Shown: positions 9,800 to 19,500 of the stretch, piece after piece
Layout of the letters: each line of letters starts with the position of its first letter
How positions within the stretch are numbered: the stretch's first letter is position 1
Assembly (NCBI GenBank): GCA_017555695.1
Contig: JAFZFX010000036.1
Location: 239,695-303,694, forward strand
DNA length: 64,000 nt
Reading direction: 5' to 3'
Source: Alistipes sp.
GTDB taxonomy: Bacteria; Bacteroidota; Bacteroidia; Bacteroidales; Rikenellaceae
Program-made: the position numbers and the translations under genes
Notes under the pieces: model-generated
Databases searched by the model: none
Told to the model about the DNA's origin: nothing
The model's input: only the letters and a program-made list of their open reading frames with translations

Positions 9800-10930
9800 T
9801 TACAGACGGCGACCCAACTTCTGCACCATCTCGGCCTTCCACACAGACCAATCGCCTGCGAGGATGTGACGGCGAGCCTCACCCACCAACCACAGATAGA
9901 AGGCGATGTTATGCAACGAGGCAATCTGTGCGGCCAACATCTCCTTGCAGGTGACAAGGTGGTGGACATAAGCCTTGGTGTAGAGCGAATCGACGAAGCT
10001 CACACCATTGGGGTCGAGCGGCGAAAAGTCGTTCTCCCACTTCTTGTTGCGCAGGTTGATTGTACCCTCGCTCGTGAAAATCTGTGCATTGCGGCCATTA
10101 CGCGTAGGCATCACGCAGTCGAACATATCCACACCGCGGTCGATACCCTCGAGGATGTTGATCGGCGTACCCACACCCATCAAGTAACGGGGCTTGTCGG
10201 TAGGCAATACGGCATTCACCACCTCAATCATCGAGTACATAACCTCGGTAGGCTCACCCACAGCCAGACCACCAATGGCGTAGCCATCGGCGTTGTACTG
10301 CTGGACATTCTCGGCCGCCTGAGCGCGCAAGTCGGGGTATGAGCAACCCTGTACGATGGGGAAGAGTGACTGATAGTGACCATACTTGGGCTGAGTCTGC
10401 GCATAGCGGTTGAAGCAACGCTCCAACCAGCGCTCGGTCAGCGCCAGCGACTTTGCGGCATAGTCACGCGGAGCATCACCCGGGGGACACTCGTCGAAGG
10501 CCATCATAATGTCGGCTCCAATCGTACGCTCGGTGTCGATAACACTCTCGGGCGTGAACAGATGCTTCGAGCCGTCGATATGTGAACGGAAGTGGCAACC
10601 CTCCTCCTTGAGCTTACGGCATCCCGACAACGAGAATACCTGGAAGCCGCCGCTATCGGTCAGCATCGGGCCGTCCCAAGTCGAGAAACGGTGTACACCA
10701 CCCGCCTGCTCGATAATATCCATACCTGGACGCAGATAGAGGTGGTAGGTGTTGGCCAGAATAATCTGTGCGTGGGCATCATCGCGCAAATCGCGGTGAA
10801 AGATACCCTTCATTGCTGCGGCTGTTCCCACAGGCATAAAGATGGGTGTTTGAATCTCACCGTGGTCGGTCTGAATCAGTCCGGCACGAGCCTTCGACTG
10901 TGGATCGGTGTGCTGTAGCGTAAATTTCAT
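9800..10930 (-). CDS. tgt: tRNA-guanine transglycosylase
   Basis: A 376-residue enzyme swapping guanine 34 for preQ1 in tRNAs of the queuosine family. DSGGFQVFSL with the catalytic aspartate, the GGLAVGEP loop and DCVMPTRNGR with the nucleophile region are intact. An in-frame extension reaches 11101, but ATG 10930 gives the conserved start MKFTLQH and lies behind a TAACTTTG box. The CxCxxC zinc site of the E. coli enzyme aligns to Gly, Ser and Asp in the stretch DPNGVSFVDS, while the fourth ligand, a histidine (LHN), is kept. This looks like a zinc-less Tgt. queG at 36785-37690 supplies the last step of queuosine synthesis. Confidence 0.93.
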   Translation of the reverse strand: MKFTLQHTDPQSKARAGLIQTDHGEIQTPIFMPVGTAAAMKGIFHRDLRDDAHAQIILANTYHLYLRPGMDIIEQAGGVHRFSTWDGPMLTDSGGFQVFSLSGCRKLKEEGCHFRSHIDGSKHLFTPESVIDTERTIGADIMMAFDECPPGDAPRDYAAKSLALTERWLERCFNRYAQTQPKYGHYQSLFPIVQGCSYPDLRAQAAENVQQYNADGYAIGGLAVGEPTEVMYSMIEVVNAVLPTDKPRYLMGVGTPINILEGIDRGVDMFDCVMPTRNGRNAQIFTSEGTINLRNKKWENDFSPLDPNGVSFVDSLYTKAYVHHLVTCKEMLAAQIASLHNIAFYLWLVGEARRHILAGDWSVWKAEMVQKLGRRL

Positions 10931-11007
10931 AGTCTCGAAAGTAGTAATTATTACCCCCAAGGGGCACTTTTTCCGCCCGCGCAAAAACCGCAGGCACATA
11001 AATCGGA

Positions 11008-11015
11008 CAAAGTTA
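11008..11015 (-). promoter_or_regulatory. Promoter -7 box of tgt
   Basis: On the minus strand it reads TAACTTTG, matching TAnnTTTG, 77 bp before the tgt ATG. No clear -33 TTTG at the usual spacing. Confidence 0.55.
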
Positions 11016-11136
11016 CGATTTTTCAACGAAAAAACTCGCCTAAAACCGATAAAAACAGCTCTTTTCGCCACAACTTTTGCCGCCAGCGGGGCAAGCAACA
11101 CAATAGGCAGAATATTTTTGAAGTTTTGCTATGCCG

Positions 11137-11160
11137 TTTGAGCCGAAATGAGTATATTTG
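11137..11160 (+). promoter_or_regulatory. Promoter of the glycosyltransferase/sigma operon
   Basis: The -7 box TATATTTG occupies 11153-11160, 23 bp ahead of the start codon. A TTTG at 11137-11140 lies exactly 12 nt upstream of it, a spacing seen in several other promoters here. Confidence 0.6.
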
Positions 11161-11183
11161 CATAATTATTTCGACAATTTTTT

Positions 11184-12341
11184 ATGCACTTTTTTGATTA
11201 TATTGTTTCTAACTACGGATGGCAGGGTGTAGCGCTCGCTGCGTGCATCATCGTGCTGTTTTTCATTCAGCTCTATTACTACTCATTCACCTACGGCCAA
11301 ATAAGCCGCTTCCGCAATTCGCGTCGCAAGAAGATACTCGAATCGGAGCCGCCATTGTCAGTTGTAGTTCCGTTGTTTTCAGAGGATTACAGATACATCG
11401 AAGATACTCTACCCATGCTTATGGGGCAGCAGTACGCCTCGACATTCGAGGTGGTGTTGGTCTATATCGGTGCCAACAACGATTTCTACGAGGAGCTGAC
11501 CCGTATGCGCCTGGCATACCCCAACCTCACCGTCACCAAGATTGAGTACAACCCCCGCTTCCCCATCTCGGTAAAGATGGCGTTGAATGTGGGTATCAAG
11601 TCGGCTCACAACGAGCATATCATCATCTCTACGACCGACTCTCAGCCCTCGTCTGAGCAGTGGCTCGCGATGATGGGTAAGGCCTTTATGCGTGGCAATA
11701 TCGTGCTGGGTTACACAGCAATAGAGCCGAGCAAGGGACTGAAAAACTATCTGATGCGAATCTCGCGTCTGCAGATGTCGATGTATTGGTTGGCACAGTC
11801 AGTAAACCATCAGACCTACCGAGGCAACCGCAATAACTTCGGCTTCACAAAGAGCCTCTACTTCGGCAACAAGGGCTTCTCGCACCTGAGTATGAACATC
11901 GGCGAGGAGGACCTCTTCATACAGAGAATCGCCAAGCGCAACAATGTCAGCACGGTACTCATCCCCAAGGCCACAATGGTGGAGCATCCGTGGGGTGGTC
12001 TGCGCTGGTGGGTGGGCAAACTGCGCCACTACGGTGAGGCATACAAACTCTACCCCGTAGAGGTGCGCAACACCGTCGAGTGGGATCTCACGACACAGTC
12101 GCTATTCATCCTCACATCGCTCTTTGCGCTGATTTTTATGCCGCTAGAGTTTAAGATTGCCGCGGCGTTGCTGTTACTGATTCGTTACCTTGTCGTTACT
12201 CTGCGCGTGAGAGCCATCGCCAAGCGCGTTGGCGAAGAGAGCGTGGCGTTGCGCTACTGGATATTCGATTTGCTCAACCCGCTGCTGATGCTGTGCGTAC
12301 GCACCGCGATGTTGCGAAAAGACAGCACCGTATGGAGATAG
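11184..12341 (+). CDS. Family 2 glycosyltransferase, membrane-bound
   Basis: A 385-residue protein with an N-terminal membrane helix (about 11-32), a GT-A type glycosyltransferase domain (about 55-290; PPLSVVVPLFSED, then TDSQP in the DxD position, and a late GEEDLF with basic residues) and two C-terminal membrane segments (about 300-345). The architecture resembles processive or lipid-linked sugar transferases facing the cytoplasm. Donor and acceptor are unknown. The last 10 bases overlap the start of the ECF sigma gene, so the two are translated from one message. Confidence 0.82.
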   Translation: MHFFDYIVSNYGWQGVALAACIIVLFFIQLYYYSFTYGQISRFRNSRRKKILESEPPLSVVVPLFSEDYRYIEDTLPMLMGQQYASTFEVVLVYIGANNDFYEELTRMRLAYPNLTVTKIEYNPRFPISVKMALNVGIKSAHNEHIIISTTDSQPSSEQWLAMMGKAFMRGNIVLGYTAIEPSKGLKNYLMRISRLQMSMYWLAQSVNHQTYRGNRNNFGFTKSLYFGNKGFSHLSMNIGEEDLFIQRIAKRNNVSTVLIPKATMVEHPWGGLRWWVGKLRHYGEAYKLYPVEVRNTVEWDLTTQSLFILTSLFALIFMPLEFKIAAALLLLIRYLVVTLRVRAIAKRVGEESVALRYWIFDLLNPLLMLCVRTAMLRKDSTVWR

Positions 12342-12895
12342 CCGACTACATAGTAGCCGACGATACCCGACTGGTAAAACTCTCGCTCGATGGCGACCAG
12401 ATGGCGTTTGAATACCTCTTCAACCGCTACGGAGATGCCATCCGCCGCCTCTTTATGCAGCGCTCGACCTCGGCCGAGGATGCCGAGGATTTGATTCAGG
12501 AGACATTCATTAAAGTATATATCAACCTGCACCGTTATTCGGCGGAGTACACCTTTGGACAGTGGGTTTACACCATTGCCCGCAATACCCACATCGACTT
12601 CGAACGCCGCCGTCAAGAGGATATCTCGATAGACGAAAAATTCTCTTCACACGCCGCGAGCACACCCTCGCCCGAGGAGAATCTGATAAGTCTGCAACAA
12701 CGCTCACAAATAGAGAGTTACATAGAGTGCCTACCCGAGCAGTACCGCCGTCTTTTCACGATGCGTTTTCTGGAGGATTACTCCTACGACGAGATTGCCG
12801 AGACGCTCCATCTGCCGATGGGCACGGTAAAGACGCAGATTCATCGCGCACGCGAGCGCATGTGCGCACTGATTAAAAAAGGTGGAATAAAATAG
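12332..12895 (+). CDS. ECF-type RNA polymerase sigma factor
   Basis: A 187-residue sigma-70 family protein of ECF size. Region 2 covers about residues 22-90 (FNRYGDAIRR, DLIQETFIKVY, WVYTIARN) and region 4 about 125-180 (LPEQYRRLFTMRFLEDYSYDEIA, then GTVKTQIHRARERM, the -35 recognition helix). The start at 12332 overlaps the glycosyltransferase stop; an upstream GTG-type extension to 12293 is less likely. No anti-sigma gene follows: a terminator and a convergent gene come next. Its partner regulation is therefore not visible here. Confidence 0.9.
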   Translation: MEIADYIVADDTRLVKLSLDGDQMAFEYLFNRYGDAIRRLFMQRSTSAEDAEDLIQETFIKVYINLHRYSAEYTFGQWVYTIARNTHIDFERRRQEDISIDEKFSSHAASTPSPEENLISLQQRSQIESYIECLPEQYRRLFTMRFLEDYSYDEIAETLHLPMGTVKTQIHRARERMCALIKKGGIK

Positions 12896-12934
12896 GGTTG
12901 TCCAACGAGCGTGTCGGACAACCCTTTCTCTTTA
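12894..12934 (+). terminator. Terminator after the ECF sigma gene
   Basis: A 10-bp stem (12894-12903 with 12916-12925), core GTTGTCC/GGACAAC, followed by TTCTCTTTATTT. It overlaps the sigma stop codon region and belongs to the related hairpin family of this window. Confidence 0.85.
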
Positions 12935-12953
12935 TTTAAGCCGTATCGAGCGC

Positions 12954-14360
12954 CTATTTGGCAGACTGACGAGCCAACTCAACAGCCTTGGTTGTGGTGT
13001 AATACTTCGCCTTCATCTGCGAGCGCTCCCACGCGGGTATCTCACCCGACTTCAAGTGGTTAAGATATACCTCCATAACCGAACTGAAGCGCTGCTCGTG
13101 GCTCTTGGCGATAGTTGCGGGAATCACCACCTGCCACTCCTTCTCGCCCGAAGGCTTGATGTCAAGGCCAGGATATTTATCGGCGATAGCACTCAACGAT
13201 GCACGCAAAACATTCTCAAACGCAGCCACATCATCACCCTTGCAAGCGACATAGAGCATCGGCTTGTAACCCTGCTCGGCACCCTGACGAATCATCACAT
13301 CAGCCTTTGAACCCTTGACCGTAGAGTAGTGCGTATCGCCCGTACCCTCGGTGCCAACCTCGGCCATAAAGTTCCACACCACGCTCACGCGGCAGTTCAC
13401 GCCATTGAGCTTATAGTTCAACTCGCCATTAGAATAGACATTCAGCGTATCGTTCACAATATCCTTCTGCAGGAAGTCGGGATAGCACTCCTTGCCAGAT
13501 ACCAGCTGATACTTATCCAGCGGAATCTTTGTTGCCCAGCGCTTTGCCGACGAGAACTCTATATCTCTCTTATAATCAATCTCCTGCTCGGGCATAACCG
13601 TACACTGCACCAAATCAACAAGATGTGTGGTTACATCCACGATACCCTCACCCTGCTGCTCGACATCGAAGTACCACTCGGGGCGACGCAACGGCTGACC
13701 CGACACATACTTGAAGAAGTGATGAACACTCTCCTTAGTGATTGCAGGCTCATCGGGTGTACCTTGCTGCATCTGACCGAAGAGGTCGGGCATAGCCACC
13801 AACACACGCTGCAACTCGTTGTGAATCTCAGAGCGCTCGGTCATAATATCATAGACCATAACACCCTTTGCGGCAGCATCGTCGAGCGTCTGCTCCAACA
13901 TCGCAAAGCGCTCGGCATCGATAGCCATAGGCTTGTCTGACAACACATTAAGTCCCGCATCCACAGCCGCCTTAACATACGCTGTTTTCTTGCCGTTATT
14001 ACCTGCCAACACTACGACATTACCCTTATTCTCGGAGAGCATCTTCTCCAAAAAATCATCTCCCGTGTAAAGGTTTTCCTGCCACGAAGTGGGGTTCTGC
14101 TCACGGTTGTTATAGATGGCCACTCTGTCGAGGTGCATCTTCACATCGTCACCCTCGGGGGCATAAACATAGACCTCAGGCGAGACCTGGTCGTACATAT
14201 ACATCTGCACCAGAGCGGCGTGGAAGTGTCCAGGATCGAGCGTCAAAAGCGTCACCTCACCCTTCGAGCCGTCGAAGTTCTGCGACTTAGCCGCGCGCTC
14301 ACCGCAAGAGGCCATCAGGGCCGCTACACCCACAGTTATCATAAGCACTATTTTCTTCAT
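12954..14360 (-). CDS. Gfo/Idh/MocA-type oxidoreductase lipoprotein
   Basis: A 468-residue protein with a lipoprotein signal (LMASC, acylated Cys at about residue 19) followed by a Rossmann-like NAD(P)-binding region: VVVLAGNNGKK, then DKPMA with the family lysine near residue 142. The long C-terminal half resembles the substrate-binding part of putative secreted oxidoreductases common in Bacteroidetes. The export signal is odd for a dinucleotide-dependent enzyme; tightly bound cofactor or a non-redox hydrolase role, as in GH109, are alternatives. Its promoter box TATCTTTG (minus strand) lies 62 bp upstream. Confidence 0.75.
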   Translation of the reverse strand: MKKIVLMITVGVAALMASCGERAAKSQNFDGSKGEVTLLTLDPGHFHAALVQMYMYDQVSPEVYVYAPEGDDVKMHLDRVAIYNNREQNPTSWQENLYTGDDFLEKMLSENKGNVVVLAGNNGKKTAYVKAAVDAGLNVLSDKPMAIDAERFAMLEQTLDDAAAKGVMVYDIMTERSEIHNELQRVLVAMPDLFGQMQQGTPDEPAITKESVHHFFKYVSGQPLRRPEWYFDVEQQGEGIVDVTTHLVDLVQCTVMPEQEIDYKRDIEFSSAKRWATKIPLDKYQLVSGKECYPDFLQKDIVNDTLNVYSNGELNYKLNGVNCRVSVVWNFMAEVGTEGTGDTHYSTVKGSKADVMIRQGAEQGYKPMLYVACKGDDVAAFENVLRASLSAIADKYPGLDIKPSGEKEWQVVIPATIAKSHEQRFSSVMEVYLNHLKSGEIPAWERSQMKAKYYTTTKAVELARQSAK

Positions 14361-14421
14361 ATTTTCAATGTTTTACGATTTTTCACTCCTTTACCGAGAG
14401 CCTTCGGCCCATTGGATAGAA

Positions 14422-14429
14422 CAAAGATA
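14422..14429 (-). promoter_or_regulatory. Promoter -7 box of the oxidoreductase gene
   Basis: Minus-strand TATCTTTG, 62 bp before the start codon at 14360. Confidence 0.6.
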
Positions 14430-14482
14430 CGATTTTCTGCAAAAAAAACATACTAAGCTGTGCGATTTTACATTTTTTAGCG

Positions 14483-14490
14483 TATCTTTG
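14483..14490 (+). promoter_or_regulatory. Promoter -7 box of rpsA
   Basis: TATCTTTG 93 bp before the rpsA ATG. TTTA lies 12 nt upstream of the box. It is divergent from the oxidoreductase promoter at 14422. Confidence 0.65.
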
Positions 14491-14582
14491 CAGTCGCTTT
14501 CACGCGCGTACAGCGCGGGCGGAGGCATAAACAATTTAATATTAACAATTTAACGAGCGATTGTATCGCAAAATTTTTCCAA

Positions 14583-16373
14583 ATGGAAGTATTGAACAAT
14601 GTAGCAAACGAGAGTTTCGACTGGAACGCGTTTGAGAATGATTTGGACCTTTATGGTGGTCAGACCAAGGAGCAGGTATCTGAGGCTTATGGCCAGACTT
14701 TGTCTAACATCGCAGTAGGCGAGGTAGTAGAGGGTACTGTTAGCGAGATCAACAAGCGCGAGGTAACTGTAAACATCGGCTACAAGAGCGAGGGTATGAT
14801 TCAGGCTACCGAGTTCCGCTACAACCCCGAGCTCACTGTTGGTGAGAAGGTAGAGGTTTATGTAGAGTCTGTAGAGGACAAGGGTGGTGCTTTGGTACTC
14901 TCTCACAAGAAGGCTCGCCAGTTGAAGAGCTGGGATCGTGTTAACGAGGCCCTCAACAACGACGAGATCATCAAGGGTTATGTTAAGTGCCGTACAAAGG
15001 GTGGTATGATTGTCGATGTATTCGGCATCGAGGCCTTCTTGCCCGGTTCACAGATTGATGTTAAGCCTATCCGCGACTACGATATCTACGTAGACAAGAC
15101 AATGGAGTTCAAGGTTGTTAAGATCAACCAGGAGTTCCGCAATGTTGTTGTTTCTCACAAGGCTCTTATCGAGGCTGAGTTGGAGGCACAGAAGCAGGTT
15201 ATTATGTCTAAGCTCGAGAAGGGTCAGATTCTTGAGGGTACCGTTAAGAACATCACTAACTACGGTGTATTCATCGACTTGGGCGGTGTTGACGGTCTTA
15301 TCCACATCACAGACCTCTCTTGGGGCCGCGTAAACCACCCCGAGGAGATCGTTACTTTGGATCAGAAGTTGAATGTTGTTATCATCGACTTCGACGAGCA
15401 GAAGAAGCGTATCGCTTTGGGCTTGAAGCAGCTCACAGCTCACCCCTGGGAGGCTCTGGATTCAGAGTTGAAGGTTGGTGACAAGGTAACAGGTAAGGTT
15501 GTTGTTATGGCTGACTACGGCGCATTCGTTGAGATTGCTGCAGGCGTAGAGGGTCTTATCCATGTTTCAGAGATGTCTTGGAGCCAGCACTTGCGTTCTG
15601 CACAGGACTTCTTGAAGGTTGGCGACGATGTAGAGGCTGTTATCTTGACTTTGGACCGCGAGGAGCGCAAGATGTCACTCGGTATCAAGCAGCTCACTCC
15701 TGATCCCTGGGAGGGTATCGACACTAAGTACCCCGTAGGTACAAAGTGCACTGCTAAGGTTCGCAACTTCACTAACTTCGGCGTATTCGTTGAGATCGAG
15801 GAGGGCATCGATGGCTTGATCCACATCTCAGACTTGAGCTGGACTAAGAAGGTTAAGCACCCCAGCGAGTTCACTCAGATTGGCGCTGAGATCGAGGTTG
15901 TAGTTCTCGAGATCGACAAGGAGAACCGCCGCTTGAGCCTCGGCCACAAGCAGTTGGAGGAGAACCCCTGGAACGAGATTGAGAGCAAGTTCGCTGCTGA
16001 CTCAATCCACACTGCAACTATCAGCGAGATGACCGACAAGGGCGCTATCGTTGTATTGGGCGAGAACATCACTGGTTTCGTTCCCGCTAAGCAGTTGGTT
16101 AAGGAGGACGGTACAACTTTGAAGGCTGGCGAGACTGCCGAGTTCAAGGTATTGGAGTTCTCTAAGTCTACAAAGCGTATCACTTTGTCACACACTCGTT
16201 TGTTCGAGGAGGCAAAGCGTGCTGAGATGGCTGCTGAGAAGGCTGAGAAGAAGGCTGCTGCTGATGCTACCAAGTCTTCAGTTAAGAAGATTAACGCTTC
16301 TATCGAGAAGACAACTTTGGGTGACATCGCAGGCTTGGCAGAGTTGAAGGCTGCAATGGAGAAGAACAAGTAA
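14583..16373 (+). CDS. rpsA: 30S ribosomal protein S1
   Basis: A 596-residue S1 protein, which brings mRNA to the 30S subunit. Six S1 (OB-fold) repeats can be followed, starting near residues 40, 120, 210, 295, 380 and 470, each with the G-x-V...V.....G.FV/I pattern (GTVKNITNYGVFIDLG, GKVVVMADYGAFVEI, AKVRNFTNFGVFVEI). A Lys/Ala-rich tail ends the protein. Codon use is extreme, with GTT, GCT, TCT and AAG dominant, as expected of a highly expressed gene. The 93-nt leader after the promoter box has no recognised motif. A strong terminator follows. Confidence 0.97.
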   Translation: MEVLNNVANESFDWNAFENDLDLYGGQTKEQVSEAYGQTLSNIAVGEVVEGTVSEINKREVTVNIGYKSEGMIQATEFRYNPELTVGEKVEVYVESVEDKGGALVLSHKKARQLKSWDRVNEALNNDEIIKGYVKCRTKGGMIVDVFGIEAFLPGSQIDVKPIRDYDIYVDKTMEFKVVKINQEFRNVVVSHKALIEAELEAQKQVIMSKLEKGQILEGTVKNITNYGVFIDLGGVDGLIHITDLSWGRVNHPEEIVTLDQKLNVVIIDFDEQKKRIALGLKQLTAHPWEALDSELKVGDKVTGKVVVMADYGAFVEIAAGVEGLIHVSEMSWSQHLRSAQDFLKVGDDVEAVILTLDREERKMSLGIKQLTPDPWEGIDTKYPVGTKCTAKVRNFTNFGVFVEIEEGIDGLIHISDLSWTKKVKHPSEFTQIGAEIEVVVLEIDKENRRLSLGHKQLEENPWNEIESKFAADSIHTATISEMTDKGAIVVLGENITGFVPAKQLVKEDGTTLKAGETAEFKVLEFSKSTKRITLSHTRLFEEAKRAEMAAEKAEKKAAADATKSSVKKINASIEKTTLGDIAGLAELKAAMEKNK

Positions 16374-16395
16374 TATTGTTTCAACTCAATATTAG

Positions 16396-16432
16396 GGCTG
16401 TCCGACCGAAAGGTTGCGACAGCCTTTTTTTT
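16396..16432 (+). terminator. Terminator after rpsA
   Basis: Stem GGCTGTC/GACAGCC (16396-16402 with 16418-16424), inner stem CGACC/GGTTG on a GAAA loop, one bulged C at 16417, then eight Ts. Confidence 0.93.
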
Positions 16433-16551
16433 ATTCCACAGCCACCATCTCTGCAACAACTATGACAAAGACGACACGACAGAGACGAAGAAACACTACC
16501 CTTTTCACAACAAAAGGCCGAGAAAAAAGTCTATTATTTGCCATAAAGTGT

Positions 16552-16559
16552 TAAATTTG
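16552..16559 (+). promoter_or_regulatory. Promoter -7 box of the GH106 gene
   Basis: TAAATTTG 30 bp before the ATG, with TTTG at 16537-16540. Confidence 0.5.
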
Positions 16560-16589
16560 TAGATGCGAAACTATTAACACACGAAGAAT

Positions 16590-19500
16590 ATGAAGAACCT
16601 GTTACAAAGATTTGTCTTGGCGCTCTTTGCCGTGACAGCACTTGCGGCCTGCTCGAAGAATGAGTTGGAACGCAACTTCCAGACCCCACCCGACGAGGTG
16701 CAGACTGCCGTTTACTGGTATTGGATATCGGGTAACATCTCGAAGGAGGGTGTCATCGACGACCTGCACGCAATGAAACGCGCGGGCATCAATCGCGCCT
16801 TCATCGGCGACATCGGTCAGGACGGACTCTACACCGACCGCAATGTCAAGATTTTCAGCGACGAGTGGTGGGATATCCTGCACACTGCGCTGAAGACCGC
16901 AACGGAGCTTGATATAGAGATAGGTATCTTCAACTCTCCAGGCTGGAGTCAGTCGGGTGGCCCGTGGGTAAAGCCCAACGAGGCGATGCGCTACCTGGCC
17001 TCTACGCAGTCAATCGTAAATGGCCCGCAGAAGGTGACGCTGAAGATGGATACTCCCCACAAGGATTTCCAACCCGTACGTACCATAGCATATCCCGCAC
17101 CCAAAGGTTTCAGCCAGAGCCTGAAGGTGGAGAATATGAAGCTTACTCTCCCCAAGGGCGTGAAGGAGTTGAGCGAGCTGAAGCGCAACGAGAAGAACGA
17201 GATAGAGTTGGCAACTGCGGGTGAGCCCATCACAGTCCGCTCGCTGACAATCTACCCCGCCGAGAAGCCTATGCTCACAACGGCACACCTCCAGGCGAAG
17301 GTGGATGGCGAGTTCAAGACTATCGCCGACTTCAAGATTGACCGCTCGAACGAGAATCTGAATGTGGGCTTCGCACCCTACGCTCCCGTCACCGTCGCCC
17401 TGCCCGCAACTACGGCTTCGGCGTTCCGTCTGGTGATGGATGCAACATCGCAGGCGGGTGGCATCAAGGATATTGAGCTATCACCATCACCCCGCATCTC
17501 ATCTTACGCCGAGAAGACTCTGGCGAAGATGTGCCAGACTCCCCTCCCCTATTGGAATCACTATATGTGGTCAAAGGAGCCTAAGCTCGACGACAGCTCT
17601 ATGGCTATCGACCCGAGCAAGGTTATTGACATCAGCAGCAAGGTAGCAGCCGACGGCACACTCACTTGGGATGTACCCGAGGGCGAGTGGGTTGTACTGC
17701 GCACGGGAATGGTGCCTACAGGCGTAACAAACGCTCCCGCCACACCCGAGGCTACGGGTTTGGAGATTGACAAGATGAGTCGTAAGCATGTCAAGACTCA
17801 CTTCGATGCCTACATCGGCGAGATTCTGCGCCGTATCCCCGAGAAGGATCGTGCCACATTCAAGGTGGTTGTTCAGGATAGTTACGAGACTGGCGGACAG
17901 AACTTCACCGACGATATGATCAAGGAGTTCGAGGCCAACTTCGGCTACTCTATGCTACCATATCTGCCAGCATACTACGGCTATGTGGTGGGTGATGAGC
18001 AGAAGAGCGAGCGCTTCCTCTGGGATTTGCGCCGTTTCATTGCCGACTATGTGGCTTATCAATATGTTGGTGGTCTGAAGGAGGTGAGCAATGCCCACGG
18101 CCTGACCACTTGGTTGGAGTGCTACGGTCACTGGGGATTCCCTGGCGAGTTCCTGCAGTACGGAGGCCAGTCAGACGAAATTGGTGGCGAGTTCTGGAGT
18201 GTCGGCGAGTTGGGCGACATCGAGAACCGCGCAGCCTCATCGTGCGGACACATCTACGGCAAGCGCCGCATCTGGGCCGAGTCGAACACTTCGGGCGGAC
18301 CCGCCTACTCACGCTCGCCGATTGATATGAAGCAGCGCACCGACCGCTTCTTCACCGAGGGTATCAACGCTACGCTGCTGCACCTCTACATCGAGCAGGC
18401 CGACCTCGACCGCTACCCTGGCATCAACGCCTGGTTCGGCAACGAGTTTGACGCGCACAACACCTGGTACTCACACATGGACCTCTTCACATCCTACATC
18501 AAGCGTTGTAACTATATGTTGCAGCAGGGTCTGAATATGGCCGATGTGGCCTACCTGATTGGCGAGGATGCACCCAAGATGACAGGCTTGCAGAGCCCCG
18601 CACTGCCGAAGGGTTATCAGTTTGACTATATCAACGCCGAGGTGCTGATGCTCGGAGCAAATGTTGCGCAGGGCAATATCGTGTTGCCCCACGGCACATC
18701 GTACCGCGTACTCGTGTTGCCTCCCGTAGATAATATGCGTCCCGAATTGTTGGAGAAGATTAAGCGCATGGTTCACGATGGCGCTATCATCCTCGGTACT
18801 CCTCCCGTAACTTCGCCGAGTTTGCAGAACTACCCTGCGGCCGATGCTGCTGTGGAGAAGATGAGCCGCGAGTTGTGGGGCGAGTGCTTCGACAAGAAGG
18901 GCGAGAACAACTATGGCAAGGGCCGCGTATTCAACGGCTACTCGCTGGAGGAGGTATTCGAGGCCATCGACCTTGTTGCCGACTGCGGCATCGAGCCGAA
19001 GACTCCGTTGCTCTTCAACCACCGCTCGACGATGGGTGCCGAGATCTACTTCCTCTCGAACCAGAGCAACCGCAAGGTGGAGAGCGCTCCCATCTTCCGC
19101 GTGGATGCATCGTTGCGTCCCGAGTTGTGGGATGCCAAGGATGGCTCTATCCGCGCACTGCCCGAATATGAGACTACCGACGAGGGTATCAAGGTGCCCC
19201 TGCAGTTTGACGAGTTGGGCAGCTGCTTCATCGTATTCCGCAAGTATGGTATCTCGACTGAGGAGACAGCCAACTACCCCGCACCGAGCAGCGTGAAGGA
19301 GGTTGACGGACAGTGGAGAGTGGCGTTCAACGGCAAACTCTCATCGCCCGCCGATGTGACTCTCAACGCGCTTATCGACCTGTCGAAGAGCGACGACAAG
19401 GAGTTGCGTTACTTCTCTGGTACGATGAACTACACCACAACGATAGATGTGGAGAACGACGCCGAGCGCACCGTCCTCGACCTGGGTCGCGTGGAGTGTA

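Noticed and set aside
12954-14360. Lipoprotein oxidoreductase as a GH109 N-acetylgalactosaminidase
   Set aside because: The Rossmann-like region could fit, but the characteristic GH109 motifs could not be recognised with confidence.
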